Assembly: GCA_963665215.2 (NCBI GenBank)
Contig: CAXXWW010000005.1
Location: 1 to 64,000, forward strand
DNA length: 64,000 nt
Direction: 5' to 3'
Source: G963665215 sp963665215
Lineage (GTDB): Bacteria > Chloroflexota > Dehalococcoidia > Lucifugimonadales > CAUZJF01
Part shown: positions 36,011-44,786 of the stretch, piece by piece
Layout of the letters: every line of letters begins with the position of its first letter
Numbering within the stretch: the stretch's first letter is position 1
Program-made: the position numbers and the translations under genes
Notes under the pieces: generated by a model
Databases searched by the model: none
What the model saw: the letters and a program-made list of their open reading frames with translations, nothing else
What the model was told of the DNA's origin: nothing

Positions 36011-37346
36011 GTGTGTAAACAGTCAGGCGGTGTACCCTCTCTCTGAACAACACGGGCTCGCGGCCCAAGAGAGGAGATAGACCGCCCATGAGGAAGGAAA
36101 GCACTGAGAGTAGGTCGGAGTCAAGGCCGGAGTGGGAGCAGTTGGAGGATTGGGTGCGAAGCCAGGTCCAGAGGCTGATCCAGGAGTTGCTGGAGGAGGA
36201 GGTGACGGCGTTTCTGGGAAGGGCGAAGTCGGCGCTCAGATCCGACTCGGACTCAGATACCGGCTATCGGAACGGATACGGCAGAGCCCGGAGGCTTACG
36301 CTGAGTTCGGGAACGATACAGCTGAGGCGGCCGCGAGTCCGCGATACCGAGGAGCAGTTCGAGAGCCGGCTGCTGCCGCTGTTCGTCAACAGGACCAGGA
36401 AGGTTGCTGAGTTGATCCCCGAGCTGTACCTGCACGGTCTATCCGAAGGCGACTTCGATCTGGCTTTGCGGGGGCTGCTGGGAGAGGACGCACCGGTATC
36501 GGCGAGCACGGTGGCCCGGTTGAAGGATAAGTGGAACGATGAGCTTGCCCAATGGCGCAGCCGGCCCCTCGATGACCTGGAAGTGGTCTACATGTGGGTG
36601 GATGGAGTCTACGTCAAGGCTGGTCTTGAGAAGGAGAAGGCGGCGGTACTGGTGGTGATGGCGGCCCTGAGCGACGGGAGCAAGGTGGTGGTGAGCGCTG
36701 TTCCCGGATACAGGGAGTCCACAGAGAACTGGTCCGAGGTGCTCAGGGACATCAAGCGCCGGGGCTTGAGCTGCCCGAGGCTGGTGGTTGGAGACGGACA
36801 CCTGGGCATCTGGGGAGCTCTGCGCAACGTCTATCCGCAGGCGGCAGAGCAACGCTGCTGGAACCACAAGATCGTAAACGTGCTCGCCAAGCTTCCAAAG
36901 CGACAACAGGACCAGGCCAAGCTCATGCTGCGTACTATCCCCTACGCGCCGACTCGGACAGAGGCTGAGCGGCTCAGGACGGTGTTCACCAGGTGGTGCG
37001 GCGACCATTCCTACGAGGCGGCCTCAGAGGCCTTGGAGCGGGACTGGGACCGCATGGTCACCTTCTATGACTTCCCAAAGGAGCACTGGGGGCACCTTCG
37101 CACGACGAACCCGGTAGAATCACCCTTCGCGGCCCTCAGGCTTCGGACCGATGCCGCCAAGCGCTACAAGAGGGTCGATCGGGCGATAGCGGTGATCTGG
37201 AAAATGTTGATGGTCGCCGAACAGCGCTTCAGGCGTCTGAAGGCCCCTGAGTTGATCGAAGACGTCTATCTCGGTGCACAGTATGCGGATGGAATCGCCA
37301 TTGAATCAACGGCTGAGAAGGTCGCCGCCTGATGTCGTTTACACAC
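36011..37346 (+). mobile_element. IS256-family insertion sequence
   Basis: Imperfect terminal repeats: GTGTGTAAAC then TCAGGCGG at 36011-36030, matching in reverse complement the right end near 37327-37346. The 1.34-kb element holds one transposase gene. Flanks (TTCAAAAA left, CTATTGAC right) show no clear 8-bp target duplication. It lies inside an ATPase gene whose two parts are in the same frame. Confidence 0.85.
36088..37332 (+). CDS. IS256-family (mutator-type) transposase
   Basis: A 414-residue complete transposase. N-terminal helical DNA-binding part with 'VTAFLGRAKSA' and 'GYRNGYGRARRLTLSSGTIQL'; the DDE residues are Asp in 'VDGVYVKAGL', Asp in 'VVGDGHLGIWGA' and Glu in 'TTNPVESPFAAL', with the family's 'CWNHKIVNVL' Cys/His motif between. 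GAGGAG precedes the ATG. No frameshift is seen, so the element may be active. Confidence 0.93.
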   Translation: MRKESTESRSESRPEWEQLEDWVRSQVQRLIQELLEEEVTAFLGRAKSALRSDSDSDTGYRNGYGRARRLTLSSGTIQLRRPRVRDTEEQFESRLLPLFVNRTRKVAELIPELYLHGLSEGDFDLALRGLLGEDAPVSASTVARLKDKWNDELAQWRSRPLDDLEVVYMWVDGVYVKAGLEKEKAAVLVVMAALSDGSKVVVSAVPGYRESTENWSEVLRDIKRRGLSCPRLVVGDGHLGIWGALRNVYPQAAEQRCWNHKIVNVLAKLPKRQQDQAKLMLRTIPYAPTRTEAERLRTVFTRWCGDHSYEAASEALERDWDRMVTFYDFPKEHWGHLRTTNPVESPFAALRLRTDAAKRYKRVDRAIAVIWKMLMVAEQRFRRLKAPELIEDVYLGAQYADGIAIESTAEKVAA

Positions 37347-37558
37347 CTATTGACGTAACCTCCCGGGTCAGTGGCTTACCGGACAAAAGCCGGGGCATCG
37401 GTTTGTACGGAGTTTCCGAGGATATGCGAAAGGCTGGCAGACAGTTGATCATCCATTCGGGCATAGGCGAGCTCCAGATAAGCGAAGAGCTGGAGTCCAA
37501 GGCGTCGAGGACCAGGCTGTTTCCAGGAACATTGGCTTATGCTTCGATCCCTGCATAG
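37347..37558 (+). pseudogene. HATPase gene, 3' part downstream of IS256 element
   Basis: In the same codon register as the 5' part ending at 36010, this segment encodes 'VSGLPDKSRGIGLYGVSEDM', 'QLIIHSGIGELQI' and 'RLFPGTLAYASIPA', the G2/G3 boxes and last strands of a GHKL ATPase. The glycine-rich lid and 'PGT' turn confirm it belongs to the ATPase. The gene ends 11 bases before the DUF4325 gene, so the two formed an operon before the insertion. Confidence 0.75.
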
Positions 37559-37569
37559 GACCCCATGAT

Positions 37570-37932
37570 ATGAGAGTCCTGCACGTTATTGAACTGCTGG
37601 ATAGACGTATCCTGGTGACACGCAGCTCAGCCAGGATCATCCAGCCGAGCTTGGGTGCGGCCCTGGCAGAGGGTCACGACCGGATAGTATTGGATTTTGC
37701 TGGAGTGGACGGCATGTCGCCGTCCTTTCTTGACGAAACCCTCACCATGATCGAGGAGGCTCTCCAACAAGGGAATTCCGACAAGTTTCAGTTGGTGCTT
37801 GAAAACCCTCCAACTAACTTGTCGTTGAAGTTCAGGGCGGTTGGTAGAGGGCATGACTTGTCGATTAACGAATCAGAGACCGGTGCATGGGTGATCACAA
37901 AGGCTGAACGACTATCCTCTTCTGAAGGCTGA
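37570..37932 (+). CDS. STAS-like DUF4325 protein
   Basis: A 120-residue protein matching the DUF4325 pattern: 'RILVTRSSARIIQPSLGAALAEG' followed by 'RIVLDFAGVDGMSPSFLDETLTMI' (a STAS-like strand-helix where the usual text is DF..V..is.sFadE). A final strand 'GAWVITKAERL' closes the fold. DUF4325 proteins are commonly encoded beside GHKL ATPases in accessory islands; function is undescribed. Its ATPase partner upstream is now interrupted, so expression from the original promoter is probably lost unless the IS supplies one. Confidence 0.75.
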   Translation: MRVLHVIELLDRRILVTRSSARIIQPSLGAALAEGHDRIVLDFAGVDGMSPSFLDETLTMIEEALQQGNSDKFQLVLENPPTNLSLKFRAVGRGHDLSINESETGAWVITKAERLSSSEG

Positions 37933-38038
37933 TGAATCTCGCCACGTTTATCCGGCACCGGGCGGCCCGTTGGCTCGTCTAGGGTCGACGGCTGAATGTC
38001 GGCGTGCAGATTGGCAGTCAGAGCAGTTAGCGGCTTCC

Positions 38039-38873
38039 TTACCCGAGCGTCCCCTTGGTGCTGGGCGATTGCCCGGATAGCCGCTCGTCGGGTGCCAGCG
38101 CGGTCCTCATCGCTCGGGCGAGCGCCTTGAAGACGGCCTCGGCTTTGTGGTGGTTGTTGGCGCCCGCAAGCATGAGGACGTGAAGGTTGAAATTCCCCTC
38201 GCGGGCGAGGGTTTCGAGAAAGTGCTGCACCAGATTGGCCGGTAGAGCGCCGAGATCGGAGTCTCCCAGTTTCGCGTCTACGACGGCGTATCCCCGTCCG
38301 CCGAAGTCGAGTGGGCGGCGCCGCGGGCGGTGTTGGCCCGGCCCTGCGACGACGGCCAGCGCCTCGTCCAGTGGAACGAACGAGTGGCCCATGCGCGTGA
38401 TGCCGCGGCCGTCCCCCACCGCCTCACGCAGCGCGCGGCCGACCACGATCGCAGTGTCCTCCACGATGTGGTGCCAGCCGACGTCCGCGTCTCCCCTGGC
38501 GGAAACTTCCAGGTCTATCAGGCCGTGACGCGCGATCTGTGCGAGCAGGTGGTCGAACATCCCGACGACGGCCAGCGCCTCGTCCAGTGGAACGAACGAG
38601 TGGCCCATGCGCGTGATGCCGCGGCCGTCCCCCACCGCCTCACGCAGCGCGCGGCCGACCACGATCGCAGTGTCCTCCCGGTGCCAGCCGACGTCCGCGT
38701 CTCCCCTGGCGGAAACTTCCAGGTCTATCGTGACGCGCGATCTGTGCGAGCAGGTGGTCGAACATCCCGTTCCCGGTGTCAATTTTGAAGCCACCCTGCC
38801 CGTCCAGGTCTATTTCCACCGAGATCTGTGTTTCGCTGGTCTCGCGGCTTAGCTTGGCTGTCCTGGCACTCAA
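38039..38873 (-). pseudogene. hisB: Imidazoleglycerol-phosphate dehydratase, internally duplicated and frameshifted
   Basis: TTG 38873, after an AAGGAG site, begins a normal HisB: 'ETQISVEIDLDGQGGFKIDTGNGMFDHLLAQIARH'-type start. About 216 bases are then present twice in tandem (38349 matches 38565). The upstream copy has small losses that remove part of the HHxxED metal motif and shift the frame; the second copy keeps 'GWHHIVEDTAIVV'. The end, with 'NNHHKAEAVFKALARAM', is intact. At the second junction 36 bases (38310-38345) are identical to part of the IS1380 transposase gene. As written it cannot encode a continuous enzyme, yet removal of one unit would restore most of it. Confidence 0.85.
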
Positions 38874-39005
38874 TTCTGGGCTCCTTTGCTTATTGCACGT
38901 GACGTCGCCCGGCGCTCCGAACGCCTGCGCCCGCTTCTCACCGTCGGCATGCCCTCCGGGAACGGCGTCGTCCGATCGCCTGGGTAGGCGGGGGCTGCCG
39001 GGCCG

Positions 39006-40097
39006 TCAGGCCAGGTCGGACATGGCCGCGATCACGGCGTCCGTCTGCTCCGGGGTACCAACGGTGATCCTGAAGAAGTCTGCGAGGCGCTCATGGCTAA
39101 ACTTTCGAACGAAGATACCTCGCTTTATCAGCCCTTCATACATGAGAGTGGCCCGTCCAGGCCCGAATTCGCAGAGAATGTAGTTTCCACCCGAGGGCCA
39201 GGGTTTCACCCCAGGGAGCTCCTCCAAGAGAGAGAAAATCCGCTCCCGCTCATCGACGATGAGCTTGACGTTCCCCAGCAGAGCGTCGGCGTCTTCTAGC
39301 GACGCCAGCAGCGCCGCCTCGCCGGCGGCGTTGATGTTGAAGGGGGGCTTTATGTCAATAATGCGCTTGACCAGTCTGGGGCTCATGATGCCGTAGCCCA
39401 CCCGCAGCCCGGCAATCCCCGCCCATTTGCTGAAGGTCCTCAAGACCACGAGGTTCTCGTGCTCGAGAACAAGACCCGCCACGGTCTCCCCGCAGAACTC
39501 ATAGTATGCCTCGTCCACGACGACTATCGGCCCGGTCTCCATCAAGGCCCCGAGCTGCTCTGTAGTCAGGGGGTTTCCCGTCGGGTTGTTGGGGGAGTTG
39601 AGAAAGACCATCTTGGTAGCGGGGTCGATGGCATTCTTGACCGCCGGTACGTCGACCTCGAAGGCGGCGTCACGCGGGACCGACCTGATCTCGGCGCCAG
39701 CTATTCCAGAGTAAAAGCTATACATCCCGAACGTTGGGTCGCACTGTATGACCCTGGTCCCGGGAGAGACGACCAGCCGAAAGAGCAGGTCGATGAGCTC
39801 GTCGCTGCCGGCGCCACAGACGATGTACGCGGGGTCGATTCCCGTGTACTTGCCCACCTCGCCTCGAATATTGCGCTGGAGCGGGTCGGGGTAGATGTGA
39901 GTTGGCAGGCTGGCGAGCGCCTCGGCGACCTTGGGAGACGCGCCGTAGGGGTTTTCGTTGGCGTTGAGCCTGATGATCCGGTCCGCCGGGACCCCCGCCT
40001 TCTCAGCCATCGCCACCAATGGCTCGGCTGCCTCATAGGGCTTAATACCGAGCAGGCGAGGCAAAACAAACCTGTCGATGTCCACGTTTCTCAACAC
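39006..40097 (-). CDS. hisC: Histidinol-phosphate aminotransferase
   Basis: A 363-residue PLP enzyme: 'IIRLNANENPYGASPKV', 'VCGAGSDELIDLLFRL', 'NSPNNPTGNPL', 'VVDEAYYEFCG' and the PLP lysine in 'RTFSKWAGIAGLRVGY', with the C-terminal substrate Arg in 'FFRITVGTPEQ'. It transaminates imidazole-acetol phosphate in histidine synthesis. Its start lies next to the hisD stop (gap of one base), so translation is coupled. Confidence 0.96.
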   Translation of the reverse strand: MLRNVDIDRFVLPRLLGIKPYEAAEPLVAMAEKAGVPADRIIRLNANENPYGASPKVAEALASLPTHIYPDPLQRNIRGEVGKYTGIDPAYIVCGAGSDELIDLLFRLVVSPGTRVIQCDPTFGMYSFYSGIAGAEIRSVPRDAAFEVDVPAVKNAIDPATKMVFLNSPNNPTGNPLTTEQLGALMETGPIVVVDEAYYEFCGETVAGLVLEHENLVVLRTFSKWAGIAGLRVGYGIMSPRLVKRIIDIKPPFNINAAGEAALLASLEDADALLGNVKLIVDERERIFSLLEELPGVKPWPSGGNYILCEFGPGRATLMYEGLIKRGIFVRKFSHERLADFFRITVGTPEQTDAVIAAMSDLA

Positions 40098-40098
40098 C

Positions 40099-41421
40099 TT
40101 ACCTCAGCTCGTCCCTTATCTCAGCAGCCTGGGCATGGCCTGTAAATCCCTCTGCACGCGCTATCACAGACGCCGTCTGCGATAAGGCGGCGGAGGTCTC
40201 CTCATCCAGCCCCACTATGGGGCTGAACTTGAGGAAAGAGCGCACGCCGACGCCGGAGCTGAACCTGGCGGTGCCGCCGGTCGGCATCACGTGGCTGGGT
40301 CCCGCCACGTAGTCTCCGAGGACTTCGTGTGACAGCTCACCGAGAAACACGGCTCCAGCGTTCCGGACTCGGCCGGCGTACCTCCAGGGGTCTCTCACCA
40401 TCAGGCTGACGTGCTCGGGCGCATACTGGTTGGCCAGATCAAAAGCATCGTCGAGACTCTCGACGATCGCGATACAGCCCCGCTGCTCCAGTGAGGCTGT
40501 CGCTATACTTGCCCGCTCCAGCGTGGCCGCCCGCGACGGCGCCTCCGTCTGGACGGCCTGAGCCAGCTCCTCAGAGGTTGTGACGAGTACCGGCGTGGCC
40601 AGGTAGTCGTGCTCGGCCTGTGCTACCAGGTCGGCGGCGCAGAGGGTTGGATTGGCGCTGTCGTCCGCGATAACCAGGGTCTCGGTGGGGCCATAGAGCC
40701 CGTCGACCCCGACGTCGCCGAACACCATCTTCTTGGCGAGCGTCACAAACACGTTGCCCGGCCCGCAGATCGTGTCCACGCGGGGCACCGTCTCTGTGCC
40801 GTAGGCCATCGCCGCTATTGCCTGCGCGCCAGATATCTGAAAAATGTGGTCGACGCCCGCTATGTCCGCCGCGACCAGGACCACGGGATGGGGCGGTCCC
40901 CCCTCCCCTGGAGGAGTGGCCATGATCACCTCCTCGACGCCGGCAACCCTGGCGGGAATCGCAGTCATCAGCACCGTCGAAGGAAATCGCGCCGTGCCGC
41001 CGGGCACGTATGCGCCGACCCGGCCGACGTGGTTGACCAGCTCCCCGTATCCTTGGGAGTAGTCGACCCAACTCCTGGGCAGGCTGGCCTCGTGGAAGCT
41101 CCGTATCCGGCCGGCCGCCACATTCAGCGCTTCGACCAGGTCTTCAGAGACGCTGCTGTAGGCGGTAGCGATCGCCGACCGCGGTACTTCCAGGTCTGAA
41201 AGCCCGATACCGTCCAGCTTCAGAGTAAGGTCCCGCAGCGCGTCGTCGCCCCTTTCGCGCACCTCCTGCAGGATCCGCTCCACGACGCGGGCCGGCGACA
41301 GAGGCTCACCGAATACCTGTCTTGTCTTCTCCTGAACGTGGGTTGGAACGTGGCCCAGATCCATCCCACGGCCGTCGCATAGGAACCGCCTTGCCTCTTC
41401 GATCCCTCGAAGGGTCCTCAC
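40099..41421 (-). CDS. hisD: Histidinol dehydrogenase
   Basis: A 440-residue protein with 'GRVGAYVPGGTARFPSTVLM', 'ATPPGEGGPPHPVVLVAADIAGV', 'QAIAAMAYGTETVPRVDTICGPGNVFV', 'LYGPTETLVIADDSANP', 'DLVAQAEHD', 'APEHVSLM' and 'GPSHVMPTGGTARFSSGVG', covering the zinc and NAD sites. It carries out the last two steps of histidine synthesis. The start overlaps the stop of the upstream phospholipase-like gene by 4 bases. Confidence 0.97.
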   Translation of the reverse strand: MRTLRGIEEARRFLCDGRGMDLGHVPTHVQEKTRQVFGEPLSPARVVERILQEVRERGDDALRDLTLKLDGIGLSDLEVPRSAIATAYSSVSEDLVEALNVAAGRIRSFHEASLPRSWVDYSQGYGELVNHVGRVGAYVPGGTARFPSTVLMTAIPARVAGVEEVIMATPPGEGGPPHPVVLVAADIAGVDHIFQISGAQAIAAMAYGTETVPRVDTICGPGNVFVTLAKKMVFGDVGVDGLYGPTETLVIADDSANPTLCAADLVAQAEHDYLATPVLVTTSEELAQAVQTEAPSRAATLERASIATASLEQRGCIAIVESLDDAFDLANQYAPEHVSLMVRDPWRYAGRVRNAGAVFLGELSHEVLGDYVAGPSHVMPTGGTARFSSGVGVRSFLKFSPIVGLDEETSAALSQTASVIARAEGFTGHAQAAEIRDELR

Positions 41422-42182
41422 GACAGGTAGTCTCCCACTGCGCCCGTGATCTGCTCGACGGACCTTTCGCGAAAGCCGGCCAGGTCCACATTTGAAACAT
41501 GCCGCTGCAGGGCATCCAGGCTGCCGGGCATGGACCCCAAGAACTCGCCGGCCAGCCGGTGCGCTGGATGGCCGTCATCGCCGGCCGCGATGCGTCGCGC
41601 CATGAACCGGAGCCTGTCCCAAGTAAACTCCCTGGCCAAGAACTCGAGGACCCAGCGGTGCCAGTCGCCGAGCGTTTGTTTGGATATGAACTCCACGTCA
41701 ACGCCGTTTCGCGCCTGCGCCAGCAGTGGGAGACCGGTCTCGACACCCCCGTGTGATATGCGGTCGAGCTCCAGCTGCAATGCCCTGTCCATCACCTTTC
41801 CGTAGGCGTCGTCATGGAACACCGTGGGGTTCCCAAAGTAGGGGCGGTAGATCTCCACTATCCAGGACTCATCCAGGACCAGGTGTGTAATATAGCCGGC
41901 CACAAAAGCACGGGTCGGCCCGTTGCACTCGGAGGGCATCACCAGCCGTGGATGGGAATCGAACAGGCCCTTGATCCCGGCGCCGACTTTCCGAAAGTTG
42001 AGAGGTGCGAAGTGATAGTCCTCACGTTTGCCGCGGGCCATGGCCCTCACGTCCGGTGACGTGGAGCCGAGAAGGAAGTACCCGACATACGGCTCCAGCG
42101 CCGGGTGGCCAAGTCGATCGGCGGCCTGGTGGGCAAGGTCTATGTGGGCTGGCAGATTGGGCACTGGACCCCTTTCATCCAC
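41418..42182 (-). CDS. Zinc-dependent phospholipase C-like protein
   Basis: A 254-residue mostly helical protein resembling the PF00882 zinc-dependent phospholipase C fold: 'LPAHIDLAHQAADRLGHP', 'GYFLLGSTSPDVR', 'DYHFAPLNF' and 'AGYITHLVLDESWI', which carry spaced His/Asp metal ligands. No signal peptide, unlike secreted bacterial PLCs, so a cytoplasmic metal-dependent hydrolase is more likely. It is embedded in the histidine operon, overlapping hisD by 4 bases and hisG by 8, implying co-translation, but a role in histidine synthesis is unknown. Confidence 0.75.
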   Translation of the reverse strand: MDERGPVPNLPAHIDLAHQAADRLGHPALEPYVGYFLLGSTSPDVRAMARGKREDYHFAPLNFRKVGAGIKGLFDSHPRLVMPSECNGPTRAFVAGYITHLVLDESWIVEIYRPYFGNPTVFHDDAYGKVMDRALQLELDRISHGGVETGLPLLAQARNGVDVEFISKQTLGDWHRWVLEFLAREFTWDRLRFMARRIAAGDDGHPAHRLAGEFLGSMPGSLDALQRHVSNVDLAGFRERSVEQITGAVGDYLS

Positions 42183-43164
42183 CCTCGGTCAGCCGCGCGA
42201 CGGCCTCGCATTGGGAGTCGAAGACGTAGTCGGGCTGGGACACGGTGACGCTGCTGCCCCCAATCTGCCTAAAGCGCTCCACGGCGTCCAGGAGCCTCTC
42301 CTTCTCCAAGATCACGGTGACGGCGTACCATCCATCGCCGTCGCGGGTGTACACCTTGGAGATAGTCGGCCCCCGAAGTCCAGAGATGTCTGCGTGGCCA
42401 AGCACATGGCTGGCGACCTCCTCCGCATCCTCCCCCCTCATGTTGGCGGTGACGCTGTAGATCTCCTGGGCTCGAAGGTGGGCCTCGACACGCTCCACCA
42501 GCGCCTTGGCCAGACCAAGCGTGTCCTGGTTGGCCGCCACCAGAGACCGGTTGCTGATCAGGCAAGCCTCCGAGGCCATTATGGAGCCCCCGCCTACCAT
42601 CTTGATCCGGTTCTCCCTCATGGTCGCGCCGGTGGCGGAGATGTCGGCGATGATGTCTGCGTAGCCCATGGCAGGGGCCGCCTCCAGGGTGCCGCTGGCG
42701 GTGACCAGCGAGAAATAGTTCACCCCACTCTTCATCAAGAACCGTTCCACCAGCCGCGGATACTTGGTGGCTATGCGAAGGTCCCTCCCCTGCTCCCTGA
42801 ACTCCATTGACAGGTCGGCCAGGTCCGCCACCGAGGTGACGTCGACCCACGAGTCGGGAACGCCTATGACCAGCTCGGCGTGGCCGAAGCCCAGCTTTTC
42901 TACGATGACGGTGGTGTTGCCGCCCTCCAGTCGCGTCTCAAGGTAACGGTCGTGGCCGACGATACCCATATCCGCGCTGCCCTCTTCCACCTTAAGAGCG
43001 ATGTCGGCCCCACGCTGGAAGTGCACGGTGACGCCGGGTAGGGTGGGAATTTCCGCGGCGTACCGGCGCAGGTTGGGCCTCAATACACCGACGCCGCAGG
43101 AGCGCAGAAAGAGATTCGTTGCTTCGTGCAGGGCACCGTCGCTGGGGACCGCGAGGCGAAGCAA
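42175..43164 (-). CDS. hisG: ATP phosphoribosyltransferase, long form
   Basis: A 329-residue HisG. The catalytic part has 'RLAVPSDGALHEATNLFLRSCG', 'DMGIVGHDRYLE', 'ELVIGVPDSW', 'RIATKYPRLVERFL' and 'GYADIIADISATGATMRENRIKM'-type sequence. A C-terminal domain ('ISKVYTRDGDGWYAVTVILEK', 'AVERFRQIGGSSVTV', 'DYVFDS') is the ACT-like histidine-binding domain of the long form. TTG 43164 is taken as start: it lies one base after the hisZ stop, and the longer open frame overlaps hisZ with no similarity. A long-form HisG beside a HisZ is unusual. Confidence 0.93.
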   Translation of the reverse strand: MLRLAVPSDGALHEATNLFLRSCGVGVLRPNLRRYAAEIPTLPGVTVHFQRGADIALKVEEGSADMGIVGHDRYLETRLEGGNTTVIVEKLGFGHAELVIGVPDSWVDVTSVADLADLSMEFREQGRDLRIATKYPRLVERFLMKSGVNYFSLVTASGTLEAAPAMGYADIIADISATGATMRENRIKMVGGGSIMASEACLISNRSLVAANQDTLGLAKALVERVEAHLRAQEIYSVTANMRGEDAEEVASHVLGHADISGLRGPTISKVYTRDGDGWYAVTVILEKERLLDAVERFRQIGGSSVTVSQPDYVFDSQCEAVARLTEGG

Positions 43165-43165
43165 T

Positions 43166-44407
43166 CTATTGCCCTGGGCTCGACGGAATCGTCGACGTGT
43201 TGCGGACCGCGGGGTCCTCCTGTGCGATGGTTTCGACCACCCGGTCCAGCTCGTATGCAAACCCGAGGGCCGGAACGTCTCCACCGCCAAGCGCTCCGAC
43301 CAGCCCATCGTACCTACCACCCCCTCCCAACAGCGTGCCCGCAGATGGGCCCGAGGAGACGAGGCCAAAAATCACTCCGGTGTAGTACGAGATGCCTCTG
43401 GCGTAGCCCAGGTCCAGGGTCACCTGCTCATCACCGATTCCCCTTGCGGCCAGTGACTTGAACAGCTCGAACAGCTCATCGAAGGCAGAGGTCTGGAGGC
43501 CGTGGTTTGAGGCAATTGCCTGGGCGCTGGCCAACGCGCTGGCCGGGCGGCCCTCAGCCTGGGCGAGATCGCGCACCATTACAATAGCCCTTTCAAGCCT
43601 GTCTGCATCGTCCCCTTGCCGCATCTTTCGCAGGAGACGTTCCACGATCTGATCAGAAGTCCGCCGCCCCGAGGGGCTGGACATCGCCTCGCCGAGAATG
43701 TGCTGAATGAACTCCCGGGTGGCCTCCGCGGTGGAGCCGTTGTCGTTCTGGCCGAGCTCCAGACCCGCGCCCAGTAGCCCTATTTCTTGCGCCTGCTGAA
43801 TTAGCCCGGACACGTCGACGCTGGCAACCTTGAGGGCTTGAACATTGCCGACTATGAACAAGCTCGCCCGTTCTGAGAGGCCGTAGCCTTTCAAAAGGTC
43901 GCGGAGGACGCCGATGTGTCCGATGCGCATCTCGTAGCTTCGTAGACCCGTTTCACGCAGGCCCTCCCAGGCAAGGCCCAAAAGCTCGGTGTCGGCATCG
44001 ACACCGCTCACGCCTATCAGCTCGGCGCCGACCTGGGTGTACTCCCGGTACGCGCCTTCCGCGTCTGGCTCGTAGCGGAAGACGGGGCCGCCATACTGCC
44101 AGCGGACCGGCGAATCCAGGGAGTCGCTCTCCTGCACGAAGTGCCGGATGACCGACGAGGTGAACTCGGGGCGCAGGCTAACGCGGTGTCCACCGGGGTC
44201 CACGAAGGTGTACAGACGGCTGCTGAGCTCCCCGCCGGACTTCCGCACGAAGAGCTCCGCCTCCTCCAGCAGTGGGGTGTCTATTACCTGGTAACCTCTG
44301 CCACTCAGGTAGACGCTCACCCTCTCTCCGGCGACTCTGAGTTGCCGGAGCGCTTCCCCGGAGATATCCCGCATGCCCGCCAGCCGGCTGATTTGGTTGC
44401 TGGTCAA
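43166..44407 (-). CDS. HisZ-like ATP phosphoribosyltransferase regulatory subunit (HisS paralogue)
   Basis: A 413-residue class II aminoacyl-tRNA-synthetase-like protein with motif 2-like 'VSLRPEFTSSVIRHF' and 'GGPVFRYEPDAEGAYREYTQVGAELIG', 'LDLGYARGISYYTGVIFGLV', and motif 3 'GGGGRYDGLVGALGG...PALGFAYELDR'. It ends about 30 residues after motif 3 and has no anticodon-binding domain, so it is HisZ-like rather than a functional histidyl-tRNA synthetase. It opens the operon (TTG 44407) with hisG one base behind. A true HisRS with a lost C-terminus is the alternative. Confidence 0.8.
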   Translation of the reverse strand: MTSNQISRLAGMRDISGEALRQLRVAGERVSVYLSGRGYQVIDTPLLEEAELFVRKSGGELSSRLYTFVDPGGHRVSLRPEFTSSVIRHFVQESDSLDSPVRWQYGGPVFRYEPDAEGAYREYTQVGAELIGVSGVDADTELLGLAWEGLRETGLRSYEMRIGHIGVLRDLLKGYGLSERASLFIVGNVQALKVASVDVSGLIQQAQEIGLLGAGLELGQNDNGSTAEATREFIQHILGEAMSSPSGRRTSDQIVERLLRKMRQGDDADRLERAIVMVRDLAQAEGRPASALASAQAIASNHGLQTSAFDELFELFKSLAARGIGDEQVTLDLGYARGISYYTGVIFGLVSSGPSAGTLLGGGGRYDGLVGALGGGDVPALGFAYELDRVVETIAQEDPAVRNTSTIPSSPGQ

Positions 44408-44745
44408 CTACATTCCCCCGGTCGACTTGCCGCCATTTTACACGAGAGGCGACCGCCCTTCAACGAATGGAATCTGTCTCTAGGCCAATACCGCCGGATT
44501 CAGCGCATGACGCCGGCCGTGGTGCACGGCACGAATGGTCGGCTACGTGACGAAACAGCCCCCTTGGTCGCTTTCTCCCCCACCGAAAGAATGGGGGATG
44601 AGGACCACTTCGGGGGATCGCGCCATACCCCGGCCGGGTGGGAAGCAGGTGTCAGCCGCCGCCTCGTCACAAGTTCCGCATTGTCGCTTTGGGCTCCGAA
44701 GCCCATGGTAAGCGAGCAACGTCGGGGGGGAATCCAGACGGTGAC
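44408..44745. other. Divergent intergenic region, no gene seen
   Basis: About 340 bases separate the histidine operon (minus) from the PadR gene (plus). Small open frames have no features. It should hold the his operon promoter; I could not pick out a convincing one or a clear leader peptide or T-box. Confidence 0.45.
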
Positions 44746-44774
44746 TTGACTGCGTAGTTATAGGAAGACATAAT
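44746..44774 (+). promoter_or_regulatory. Sigma-70-type promoter for padR
   Basis: TTGACT at 44746-44751, 17 bases, CATAAT at 44769-44774. The predicted transcript start (about 44781) lies only some 6 bases before ATG 44787, so the mRNA would be nearly leaderless although GGAGG (44777-44781) is present in the DNA. PadR repressors often bind such sites and repress themselves. Confidence 0.55.
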
Positions 44775-44786
44775 CTGGAGGATCAC

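Noticed and set aside
38344..38780. CRISPR-like or regulatory tandem repeat
   Set aside because: The repeated unit is coding hisB sequence with long 216-bp period and no spacers.
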